Assembly (NCBI RefSeq): GCF_022539505.1
Contig: NC_061513.1
Coordinates: 176,978,017-177,042,016, forward strand
DNA from: Lolium rigidum
Lineage: Eukaryota > Streptophyta > Magnoliopsida > Poales > Poaceae
DNA length: 64,000 bases
Direction of reading: 5' to 3'
In this document: positions 53,397-64,000 of the stretch, one piece after another
Layout of the letters: each line of letters opens with the position of its first letter
Position numbering within the stretch: the stretch's first letter is position 1
Program-made: the position numbers and the translations under genes
The notes under the pieces: generated by a model
What the model saw: the letters and a program-made list of their open reading frames with translations, nothing else
The model's database searches: none
What the model was told of the DNA's origin: nothing

Positions 53397-54522
53397 AACT
53401 CCCACTTAAAACAACATCCCTCGCATTGTCTTAGTGATTACACGAACCAAATCCACTACACCAAGTCCGATCTTCACGAGAAAAGATGTAGCTTCAAAGG
53501 CGAACACTCAAAGTGTTCATCATATCATTCATATGACTCATGCTCTACCTTTCGGTATCCCGTGTTCCGAGACCATGTCTGTACATGCTAGGCTCGTCAA
53601 GGCAACCTTAGTATCCGCGTGTGCAAAACCGGCTTGCACCCGTTGTATGCACATGTAGAGTCTATCACATCCGATCATCACGAGATGCTTCGAAACGACA
53701 AGTCTTAGCAACGGTGCATACTAAGGATGAACACTTTATTATCTTGATATTTAGTGAGAGGGATCATCTTATAATGCTACCGTCGCGATCTAAGCAAAAT
53801 AAGATGCATAAAAGGATTAACATCACATGCAATTCATAATGTGTGATATGATATGGCCTTTCTTCTTGTGCTTTTGATCTCCATCTCCAAAGCACGGACA
53901 TGATCTCCATCATCACCAGCAAGGCGTCAAGGTCAGTGGCGCCGCTTCATGGTTGTCCATCACTTATAGCTACTATAACAACTACTTGAAATAAAGCTAT
54001 TACATGATGAATAGACACGCAAGTCTTTAACAAAAATTAAAGACAACCATTAGGCTCCTGCCGGTTGCCATAATACAATAATGAACATCTCATACATCAA
54101 ATATAATCATCATCACATCATGGCCATATCACATCACCAAACCCTGCAAAAACAAGTTAGACGCCTCTAATTTGGTTTGCATATTTTACGTGGTTTTAGG
54201 GTTTTCGAGCAAGATCCAATCTACCTACGAACATGAACCACAACGGTGATACTAGTGTTGACAATAGAAGTGTAAATTACAATCTTCACTATGGTGGGAG
54301 AGACAGACACCCGCAAAGCCACTTATGCAATACAAGTTGCATGTCAAGCGTGGAGCAAGTCTCATGAGACGCGGTCATGTAAAGTTAGCCCGGGCCGCTT
54401 CATCCCACCATCCCGCAAGAAGCAAAGTACACAAACTAAAGCAACAAGAGCATCACCGCCCACAAAACCATTGTGTTCTACTCGTGCAACAGATCTATGC
54501 ATAGACATGGCTCTGATACCAC
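53397..54522 (-). other. Internal leader region of Copia element D
   Basis: Non-coding leader of a minus-strand Copia element, directly inside its 5' LTR and truncated on the left by Athila C. No gag or pol is reached. Short ORFs here have no motif. Confidence 0.6.
54509..54521 (-). other. Primer-binding site of Copia D
   Basis: TGGTATCAGAGCC on the minus strand, complementary to initiator tRNA-Met, one base from the LTR. Confidence 0.92.
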
Positions 54523-56239
54523 TGATGGGGTTCGTAGCATAGAAAACAAAAATTTTCCTACCGCAAGACGAATAAAACCAATAGATCTAATCTATGGAAC
54601 ACCCAAGATCTAATCTACAAGATCGAAGCAACGAGATGGAGACGAGACTAACCCTTGAAGATTCCAAAGCCTACGAGATTAATCTCGTTGTTGGTGTAGA
54701 CGATCGTCCCCGGTGCTGCAATCCGGCAGCACTTCCGTACTCGGTCGCGCGTACGGTGTCGATGAAGCTCCTTCCTCTCCCGTTCCAGCGGGCAGCGGAG
54801 GTGTGGTAGATCTCCTCCAAGTCCAGCAGCACGACGGCGTGGTGGTGGAGGTGGAGGAAGAAAACTGCAGGGCTTCGCCTAAGCCGGAGCAGCGTATGGT
54901 GGAGGGAGAGGCGGCCTGAGGAAGAGGCAATGGATGGGGGGTGTGGCCGGCCACCCCCTCCCCTCTTTATATAGGGGGGCAGCCGGCCAAGGTGGCCCAC
55001 TTTCCCATCTAGGGTTAGGGGGGCGGCGGCCAAGAGGGGGGAGAGGGCTTTCCACTCCCCCAAGTTGATCCCCCCTTAGGAAACCCTAGGGGGTTGGCCG
55101 GCCTGGGCCTTGGGGGCCAAGTGCCCCTGGCCCATTAGGCCAGGAAGCATCCCCTCGGCCCACGGTGGGCCTCCTAGGTCGTGGGCCCCATGGTGGACCC
55201 TTCCGGAACCTTCTAGAACATTCCAGTCAACACCGGAATAATCCCGAACATTTCCGAAAACCCGAAATCAACTTCCCTTATATGAATCTTATTCTCCGGA
55301 CTATTCCGGACCTCCTCGTGACATCCTGGATCACATCCGAGACTCCGAACAAACTTCGTCTCCATACCATATTCAAATCTACTTATGCGACATCGAACCT
55401 TAAGCGCGTCACCCTACGGTTCGCGAACTATGCGTACATGGTCGAGACTCCTCTCCGAGCAATAACCAATAGCGGGATCCGGAGATCCATAATGGCTCCC
55501 ACATATTCAACGATGACTTAGTGATCGATTGAACCATTTACATACGGTGCCAATTCCCTTTGTCTCGCGATATTTTACTTGTCCGAGGTTTGATCATCGG
55601 TATCTCCATACCTTGTTCAACCTCGTTACCGACAAGTACTCTTTACTCGTACCGTGGTATGTGATCTCTTATGAACTATTCATATGCTTGCAAGCTAATC
55701 GGATGACATTCCACCGAGAGGGCCCGTAGTATATCTATCCGTCATCGGGATGGACAAATCCCACTATTGATCCATATGCCTCAACTCACACTTTCCAAAT
55801 ACTTAATCCCATCTTTATAACCACCCATTTACGCAATGGCGTTTGATGTAATCAAAGTACCCTTCCGGTGTAAGTGATTTACATGATCTCATGGTCGAAG
55901 GACTAAGGCAACTATGTATTGAAAACTTATAGCAAAATGAACTTAATGACTTGATCTTATGCTACGCTCATTTGGGTGTGTGTCCATTATATCATTCAAC
56001 TAATGACATAACCTTGTTATTAATAACATCCAATGTTCATGATCACGAAACCATGATCATCCATTAATCAACAAGCTAGTTATACAAGAGGCTTACTAGG
56101 GACTCCTTGTTGTTTACATAACACACATGTATCAATGTTTCGGTTAATACAATTATAGCATGGTATGCAAACATTTATCATAAACACAAAGATATTATAA
56201 TAACCATTTTATTATTGCCTCTTGGGCATATCTCCAACA
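54523..56239 (-). repeat. 5' LTR of a BARE/Angela-like Copia element (D)
   Basis: 1717 bp, minus strand, from TGTTGGAGATATGCCC at 56239 to CCCCATCA at 54523. The start and the following GAGGCAATAATAAA phrase resemble the BARE-1/WIS/Angela group common in Triticeae. A GC-rich block (about 54700-55200) with CGGCC repeats lies near its 3' end. The 3' LTR is not in the window. Confidence 0.85.
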
Positions 56240-56680
56240 CAAAACAATGTCGTGCTAAACCTATTTTGTTCTGATGTGTTTCGGTCTTTGTGGTCTCTAA
56301 GGAATGAACTGTGTTTTCAGCGAAAAAGCTGGCTCGACACAGAGGTGGTTTGGAGTAGTGTGCGTACTTGCATCAGGAGGTCGTGGGTGCTCTGTGCGAA
56401 TGTTCATTCAAACCTGCTGGATCGTAACCTGTTTCTCGTGGAGAATACTCATGATGAACTAATGAGGATTACCTAGAGATGGTGTTTAGCTTTGTTGATG
56501 CTTAGGTAGTAGAGTTTTCTCTTTTTCGGTTGGCCCCTAATTCTTTTCTGTTGTTCGTGCTTAGCTTCTCTTGCGATCTTGATGTGTCCTTTCTAATATA
56601 AGTTGGAACCTTGATGTCGTACTCTGCTTGCATGTTAATGGAATTGGAGAAACCCCTACTATTTAAAAAATAATTCTAAT
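56240..56680 (+). mobile_element. LINE 3' end (L1 type)
   Basis: About 75 codons read VFRSLWSLRNELCFQRKSW and later DELMRIT before a stop, matching the conserved tail of plant L1 ORF2 (WxxRN motif), followed by a 200-bp 3' UTR ending near CTATTTAAAAAATAATTC. The 5' side is cut by the Copia D insertion. Confidence 0.65.
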
Positions 56681-56750
56681 AAGATAACTTGACATTGTAT
56701 ATATTCATAACTTTATCAATATACATGGTTAAACTTTCACAAAATTTATA

Positions 56751-56874
56751 CTCCTTCTGTTCACAAAAGGATGTATCAACTTTGTTAAAATATGCATGTA
56801 TCTAGACGGGTTTTAGTGTGTAGATATATGCATATTTTGATAAAGTCGAGACATTCTTTTGTGGATAGAGGGAG
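56751..56874. mobile_element. Stowaway MITE
   Basis: 124 bp, TA target duplication (56749-56750 and 56875-56876), inverted ends CTCCTTCTGTTCACAAAAGG and the complement of CTTTTGTGGATAGAGGGAG. Typical Tc1/Mariner-derived Stowaway of grasses. Confidence 0.93.
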
Positions 56875-57068
56875 TAAATACAACCTATTTTAGGCAGGAC
56901 GGGGTGCTCCCTCCTTTGACAATAAAAAATGGGTTTGGTTTTATAGAAGTAAGTTCATACTTTCAAAGTTAAGTCTAAGTAAATGGGGGCATACCCACAA
57001 GCATTAACAAAATGCAAAAAAAATCAACCATAAACATACCTCTTATCCACGATTGCTCATTTCTTAGG

Positions 57069-60000
57069 ATAGTAATTGTAATATCCCAGGTTTAGAGACG
57101 ATCGAGGGGTAGATTTTAGAAAGGGATGTGCATTGCATAGCAAATTCTGGGGAAATTTCGCGCTTTTAAACAAAAACTGCATCGAAGGGGAACAAGTTTC
57201 TCTCTCGACACCTTACGAGGTTAGGGTTTCGAGGGTGCGACAAACTTGCATCTCACTTAACTAGACTAGGGTTTTGAGTTGAGAGGGGAGAGTTTGAATC
57301 ACCAATTTAAGTTGCATGATTGAATCCTAAGTTAAGATGGTTGATCAAGCTCAAACCAAATTTAAATTTGAATTTCAAATTCAAACATCAAGTTATTATC
57401 TCATAATTCAAACTTGAGATAATTTAATAAACAATCTTTAATAATCAAGATATAAATAGAACAATTAATATATAAAGCTCATTAGGGAAAACTTTGAGCT
57501 TTATTGATAATCACACACATTACAATGTCATTACAATATCCATAAGTGAAATAAAAGAATAATACAACACATTACATAAATGGGCAGAATAGAAGAAAGG
57601 AAAATAAAGAAAAATTACAAGTTAATATCCTAGTCTAAATTCTACAAGATCATCTTCACTTGATCTTGTATATGATGAATTCCAAGTCCATTTTGAGCCA
57701 TTCTTGATCCCTGCACATAAACACAACAAAAGAGAAGTTATGCCAAGTGGTAAAACCACTTGGCAGGTTAGAAGAATAATGAAATTGAGCAGATATGGAT
57801 CAGCTCTGCCGAGCTGATCATCTCACAGCCAAGACACCAGCCAGGTACCATGAATTTGCACACACACACGGCTTGGCTGCTCACACAGCAGGTGTGCATG
57901 TAGCACACCACACACACACTGCTCGGTGAGTCACCAGCAGCTTGCTAGGGCTGTGTTGTCGACCGGAGAAGGAGAGGGAGATCATATAAAAGCTTCTCCA
58001 ACGGTGAACCCTAGTCATTTGTTCATCCATCGACGACAGACGAGTGGTAAGTTCATCAAGAACACCAAGAACACTTAGAACAGGAAAAACCACAAGCCAT
58101 CAGAAACCATCCAGGGACAGTTTCACCAAGAACTGTCAACTGAGAGCAAGTACCAGATGGAGTAAAGCACCACAAGCTTGTAAGGAGGAGAAGGACAAGC
58201 AAACCAAGCATCACAGAAGCAATCCTCTACAACAACACTTAAATCTAGGATCTGGAGTGAGGTATACCACACAAAAGCCCGAGCAAGATCATATCTTGCT
58301 CATAAATAAGCATACAATGCATCACCGAAGCACGGAAGGGTAGAATACCCCGTGTGTGTCATCATCCGGCTACCGGGCCATTTGGTGCAAGCATAGATGG
58401 GTAAGACCACTAGGTAAACATTCTATGGGAACAACGAGTTATGCAAATCCATGCATAACTAGAGGAATCCAGCCAAGAATGAAACCATAGCTAGCCTAAA
58501 CCACTCACTAAGCACCTACAGCTAGCTAGGCCATCAGATTATAGACAATTACCTGTCTATATATTTTGTCAACACCAAAAAGGTCACTGGAAGTCCAAGA
58601 TTGGATCAAGCCAGTGAACAACTAATCCATTCCAGCCAGCCAACACAAACCATGGCAAATCACAGATAGGGGAGCAACCAGGACAGCAACACAAGGGCTG
58701 CCAGGGCCACCTCAACCCTAAGCCAGTACAAGAACCTATACCTCATTATCCAATTGGACTCAGTAAAGGGCTAGGGTACACAACTGAAGGTTGGCATCCA
58801 TCTAGCCCTAACACAATTAATTAGATGATCACAAGCTGCAGAGCAGACTCACATCACTTATCCACTTCGGAATAATTCAGGCAACACGGATAAGTGAACA
58901 AAGCAAATAAATCAAAGCACCGGGGCTTTGCGGTGATCCAATGGATCGGTGCGAGCAACAGACGATTGCTTAGGCCAACAATAATACACACCGGAGTTAA
59001 GCTCGTGTGATACACACACAGACACGAGTGAGCAACGAGTGAGCCATAGATCACAAAGAGCGGTTTTTACAAGCAATCGGTGATCAGATGATCACCAGAA
59101 GCTTGCTAGAGCATGCTACTGCATGCTAGAACTCATTCCAAGTAATTAACACATGAACAGATAATTAAATAACTGAACAATTGCATCCCAGATAAGGGCA
59201 TCAGGCTCTATAATTGTATCTAGAAGCACATCAAAGGCTTGATGAACCAAAGGATCACAATATACAAGAAAAGCACATGTAAATCCATCACTAAATCACA
59301 CTGCTAAGCCAACAAGTACTAGCTCAATGGAGCATAATAATGAATCTGAACTAAAGGAACTAGCTCAGAGGCACTGGCACTTGTTAATATGCAAGGTTTA
59401 CACTTGGTAATCAAGCCAGGGCAGTCAAATTGAATACACTTGAGAGCCTAACAAGAGCAGTAACAAGAACAGCAGCACAGGGAGAGATTCAAGTAAGAAC
59501 TGCATAGCGATAGCAAGCACAATAGCACAGCCACACAGGCACAGCAAGCATGAGCACAAGCTAGCAAGCCGCAGCAGCAGCGCATCGGCATGACAAGCAT
59601 CTCCACATGGAGGATGAGGCCAGTGGCCGAGCCAGATGTAGGAGAGAAGAGAGTAGCACAGAGAGGGAGAGAAGGAGGCGAAGGAGTACTCACTGGTGGT
59701 GCGAGATGAAGGGCGCGGCCATGGCGGCCACGGCGGCACACGCCGGGGCACGGCGGCGCCGGGCCAAGCCAAGCCACAGCAGCGCCGCAGCTACCAGCAA
59801 CCACGGCGTGGCACACGGCCGCACCGCAGCGCCAGGGACGCCGACGAACGGCGGATCTTCGCGGATCCGTGCGGCCGAGGCGCAGTTGCGTTGGGGAAGA
59901 GTCGAGGTGGACGCGAGCGTCAAATCGACGCGGACCACCAGGTCCGCCGTCGAGAGGCGGTCCGGATCCACATCGGATCGTCGCCGATGATGGCCGAGGC

Positions 60001-62159
60001 GGCCGGAGCAGAGCGACGACGGCGGAGGCGATTCGAGTGTCGCGGGAGCCCGAAAGGGGATTAGGGTTACGGGGTAGAGGACGACGAAACGACCGGGTCG
60101 GTTGGACCGAGCCCACTGGGCTGGTCCAACCTAACCAGCTCGGTCTCCTGACAAGTGGGGCCGAGGGGTATTTTGGGCATTTTCCAAAATACCCATTTAA
60201 ACAAGAATTTCCAAGAATTTTATAAAATAAAACATAACTCCAAAAAAATAAATAAAAATATGAAAATGTATCAGCATAAAATTCTCTACCTAAATAAAAT
60301 ATCAAAGAGAATTTTTAAAGACAAAGAAGAATAAGTCTTAATTTGAGGAATTAACTAATCATTTAAATCACACATATATTTTTCAATAATAAAAATAAGT
60401 CCATTAATGCCTTTGGACTTCCAAAACACCTTGACAACATTTCAAGGTTGGATTTACCCTAAATTAAGTATCCCTAAGATGTTCTTAGTATCTAACCTCT
60501 CATAAAATAACAACGACATCGGAAGGGGGGGAAACAAACCCTAAAACTGGAATCATGCATTATTGCTTCTTTAACCATTGCCCTTATCGGACAATGATGC
60601 TATTTTTCAGAACAAGAGGACAAGGGTCAGTCCATACCTTCCAACTGCAGAACTTTGCGGTGTTCAGGCAAGTTCATCACTTGCTCATGTCATTTGAGTA
60701 TTTCTATCAAATTACTTGCAAAGTATTATGGTTATCACTATTGCACAAAAATCAAAACCACTACTTTCATAACTATGAATATGACTAAGTGGTGGGCAAT
60801 GGAACCTTGGATTGTGTTGATATGGTGGAGGTTCCATTGCACGGGTTTATATCCATCTAGGATTAAACAACAAATGTCGCCAATGATTCTTGTGCCGTAA
60901 TACCCGTGTTAACCATAAGATCCGGAGTGGGACGGAGTAGTCAAAAGTGTTTCCACCTCTCGTTCATCAACGGATGCGCTTACCGTAGCAGTTGTGTCTG
61001 GCGGAACAACCGGAGGGTGGGGATCCCATTCTAATTCCCCACGGTAAAGCATTGCTTGCCGTAGCGGTTGTGTCTTGCGGAACAACCGGAGGGTGGGGAT
61101 CCCATTCTAATTCCCCACGGTAATGCGGTCTATGATGGGTTGCAGCCACCGGCGTAGGAGTGTATAGTAAGAGCCCAAGCATCGTTGTCGTGGTCGGGGT
61201 CCACCCCGAAATTACGGGAATAATGGGACCGACGTGGACCCGAGGGTCGGCGCATGCAACAAAGGGTGGGTGTTCGAGGTAGCGGAGGAACATGATTGGC
61301 TAGACCTTATACCGGGCCTCACACCGAAGGAAGTGTGGACGGGAAAGCTGCCCGGTTGGCACCAAGGTTAAGATCTCTTATGGGTAAAGCAACACACCTC
61401 TGCAGAGTGTAAAGAACTGTGACCTGTCACTCCCTGTTCCGGGATTGAGGAACTGCGAACGCGGCCGGAAAGGAGCTCCATGAAGTTCTAGTAAACCGGT
61501 GAAGGCCGACGGACATAGCTCTTTGAAATAAAAGCAATCTCTTGAAGAAATGTTTACCAAAACTTGCATTGGTATTAGACTTTCTGGTCTAATATCGTAG
61601 CTAGTGCATTAAACACCTCTTATCTATAATGAACTTGTTGAGTACGCTCGTACTCATACCACTCTTAAATCCCATGCTTAGATTGTCTGAACCGTCTGGA
61701 GGAGGACTACGACAACAATGAAGGAGCCGAGGTTATCGGCTATGATGCACCTGACCTATCAGGAGGAGTTGAAGGCGTAGACTACATCATCGTCTACGGA
61801 TCCGGGAAGGCTTCCGGAGAAGAACAAGCCTAGAGATATCCGAGGAATAGTAGTAGCCGAGCAGCACAAACTCTTACCATGTTGCTGCTCGATTAAATAA
61901 ATGTTTGTTTAATGAGACAATGGTATTGTAAGTTAAGTTGGGTTCACCTCGAACCCAGGAGATATCCTCTTAGGACCCAAGAGGAGCTCCGAGACGACTT
62001 GTGTATATGTATTGTAATAATATGTGAATGAGTTATGGACCTTGCTATGTTCTGTTGTACTACTCTGAGGGATGTGATATTTGCGGAATGGTACTTCGCG
62101 AATGTTATATCAACGACTGGCATACTACAACATGCAGTGGTATGCAGGGTCACCACAGT
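57069..62159 (+). mobile_element. Solo giant LTR (LARD-type, 5.09 kb)
   Basis: A single LTR-like unit from TGTAATATCCCAGG to GGGTCACCACA, flanked by a perfect 5-bp TSD GTAAT (57064-57068 and 62160-62164). No internal domain or second LTR is inside it, which is the signature of unequal recombination between two LTRs. TATAAAA at 57985-57991 gives a U3 of about 0.9 kb and a very long R/U5. A GC-rich block (59600-60070) and a two-copy tandem repeat (60979-61122) are included. LTRs of this length occur in large retrotransposon derivatives such as barley Sukkula and in Ogre elements; I do not assign a family. Long ORFs in it are low complexity. Confidence 0.85.
60979..61122 (+). repeat. 76-bp tandem repeat, two copies
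   Basis: Units starting CTTACCGTAGCAGTTGTGTC (60979) and CTTGCCGTAGCGGTTGTGTC (61055); both contain GGAACAACCGGAGGGTGGGG and end in CCCCACGGTAA. Inside the solo LTR. Confidence 0.9.
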
Positions 62160-63199
62160 AATATATGACCGTGGGGTTTTGTCAATCTTGAACATTCCTC
62201 TTATCCACGATTGCTCATTTCTCTGGTCCACTTGCTATAATGGAGAACATTCAATGCCCAAAAATCAAATTGTAAAGTTCACTAAATAATAATGATCTTA
62301 GGTGGTAATAGTTCATCGAAGATTAAACTACAACATTTTGTTCACTCCTATAAACAACATAGTTTTACAGCTGATCTCATAATCCCATAAAAAAGGAGCT
62401 ACAAGTAGACAAACCGATTGGGTGGGTAAACTAAAACATAAATTAGAAAGAGAAGTTATGATGATTTATTATGAAAAGAGAGATGCTTATATGAAACTTT
62501 GGGCTTCTTCTTCATAAATTTACTACTATAGCTCTTTTGTAATGTGGTTTGAAATTCAGTATTGTAGTTTAATTTAAAACTCTCAATTTGTCTGCGACAT
62601 TATGGTTTCATTCTATGAAAATAGAATCGGGGAAGTATTCTCCCATTTGAACCTAAAATTTATTTGTGGACAGAAGGAATATGTGCAACCTATTTTAATT
62701 AGGATGGAGTACTCCCTATTTTCCATAATAAAACAAAAAGTTGGTTTGGTTTTATAAAAATTACTTCATACATCCAAAGTTAAGTAGAAATAAATGGAGG
62801 CATACCCACGAGCATCGAAAGAATGCAAACAAATCGACCATAGACATACTTATTATCCATAATTGTCCATTCACTGGGGGTAGCAATATATGAACACATT
62901 TAATTGCTATAATCGAAAAGATTCAATGCCCAAAATTCAAAATGTAAAATTCTACATAATAGAGATCTTGGATGGTTGATGGTTCACCAAAGATTACAAC
63001 TGCAACATTGTCTTCGCTTTATATAAATAGCACAAATTTATAGCTGATCTCATAATCCCGTAAAAAGCATATGGATCTACAAGTTCACAAACTGTTGGAG
63101 TGTAATACAACATAATTTTGAGAGTGGGGTTATTATGATTTATTTATTATGAAAAACAAGAGGCTAATATGAAACTTTGGCATCCCTCTTAGTAATTCT

Positions 63200-63836
63200 T
63201 TGTTTATTATAGCTTCTTCCTCCTCTGGTATTTCCCGGACATGCAACTCCTCATAGCTAGGCCAACCAACCAGAAAATTTAAAATAAAGGACTGGATGAG
63301 AATAACAAATTGGAAGAAGAAGAAATCACCTAGATCTTTATCACGATTTAAATTAATATTTTCACAATTTCTTCCTACAACAGGAATCCTCTTTTTTGCA
63401 TCAAACATATATTAGCAAAATAGAAATCAAATAGCGCCCCAAAAAAACTTATTTTTGTTGCTATCAAGATAAATGATGCATGCATATATGCACGTATGCA
63501 AACTTATGCTGGTTGTATTGTTGCTTATGTTGGTTTTACATGGTCAAATAAACTAAGATAAGAAATAAGTCATGGAATATTACCTATTTGTACAATCATA
63601 ATGGGCCCAATTGCATTGGAAAGTAGTTTAATTTGTGACCCAGAGGGAAAAAGTTACAAGATTTTGAAGTTTATGTTTTAGACGGTATCGCGGGCTAACC
63701 CCTTTGACTTAGAAATTTTCGTTAATGCAAGCCTCATATATTTTTCTAAAACCTCAATGAGCATATCGCTTTGAACAGCAGTGCTACCATTTCCATCGTT
63801 GGGCCCCATATGCCACGTTGGCAGTTTCAGACATAG
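63200..63836. other. AT-rich intergenic DNA
   Basis: No gene seen. A minus-strand ORF of 91 codons at 63133-63408 has no recognisable motif and is probably chance. Confidence 0.6.
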
Positions 63837-64000
63837 TTTTGTGATATTATACCAAATTAAATACTTAATATAGGAACTAGCACCCTGTCCGGCTTGAGCT
63901 TACGACCTACAATAACGTTGCAAACTGCCCACCTAAAGACCAACACCGCCTCGCCTAAACATCTTTTGTGATATTATACCAAATTAAATACTTAATATAG
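63837..64000. repeat. 37-bp direct repeat, period 127 bp
   Basis: An identical 37-base AT-rich stretch (beginning TTTTGTGATATTATACC) is at 63837-63873 and 63964-64000, ending exactly at the window edge, so the repeat or a tandem array may continue beyond. Confidence 0.9.

Larger units (their letters stand above)
56860..63200. repeat. Diverged tandem duplication of AT-rich DNA
   Basis: The block 56860-57068 plus 62160-62600 (interrupted by the solo LTR) repeats at about 62640-63190. Shared landmarks include GGCATACCCAC, AGCTGATCTCATAATCCC, and ATGATTTATT near ATATGAAACTTTGG. A 24-bp phrase around CTTATCCACGATTGCTCAT also appears on both sides of the solo LTR (57042 and 62198). Non-coding. Confidence 0.7.

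Noticed and set aside
59448..60305. 285-codon minus-strand ORF inside the solo LTR
   Set aside because: Low-complexity Pro/Arg/Ser and Cys/Leu runs in a GC-rich LTR block, with no motif and an overlapping ORF of similar quality on the other strand.

Overview
The window is nuclear DNA of a grass, most likely Pooideae: Triticeae (wheat, barley or rye group) or a close relative such as oat or ryegrass. This rests on a GC-rich, spliced monocot PP2C gene, Athila elements with TGATACGT... long terminal repeats (LTRs) resembling Triticeae Sabrina/WHAM types, a BARE/Angela-like Copia LTR, Tat-lineage Gypsy elements with extra antisense genes, and Stowaway and Tourist MITEs. It contains one ordinary host gene; almost everything else is nested transposable-element (TE) sequence. 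No tRNA, rRNA, CRISPR or prokaryotic feature was seen.

Layout. 1-1420: end of a giant LTR, inverted, inserted in the integrase of a Tat Gypsy element here called Tat0 (1421-6143 and 13151-14252). Tat0 keeps the integrase end, a multi-exon antisense gene (2637-5921) and its 3' LTR. E1 (6144-13150, minus strand), a Tat element with gag but no pol, sits in the leader of that antisense gene. 14253-17439: AT-rich intergenic DNA. 17440-24538 (minus strand): a complete four-exon clade A protein phosphatase 2C (ABA co-receptor type). Its 5.5-kb third intron carries a very young 2.1-kb Gypsy element (18744-20889) and a Tourist MITE. 24539-26000: GC-rich promoter with ABRE and CE3-like motifs and a G-quadruplex motif. 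26000-28026: a duplicated segment split by a MITE and a 5'-truncated LINE with a perfect 14-bp target-site duplication (TSD).

28027-31961: minus-strand Athila element A. It is interrupted by plus-strand Athila element B (31962-49850; gag and protease, no polymerase), which is itself interrupted by Tat2 (35938-46211, minus strand, perfect TSD GGAAC). Tat2 carries gag, protease, reverse transcriptase, two RNase H regions, integrase and an antisense acidic ORF. 49851-50629: an inverted Athila LTR piece ending at a 100-N assembly gap (50630-50729). 50730-53396: 3' part of Athila C. 53397-56239: minus-strand Copia LTR and leader. Then come a LINE tail, a Stowaway MITE, and a 5.09-kb solo giant LTR (57069-62159, TSD GTAAT) of the same family as 1-1420. 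The window ends in diverged tandemly duplicated AT-rich DNA.

How parts relate. E1 and Tat2 share LTR ends, primer-binding site, gag and an antisense acidic ORF, but only Tat2 has pol, so E1 looks like a non-autonomous partner. The most notable signal is a set of hairpins in the transcribed leader of both LTR families. One has paired compensatory substitutions, and its single mismatch becomes a G.U wobble only on the element's RNA strand. The second notable signal is the recurrent antisense gene next to the 3' LTR in all three Tat elements.
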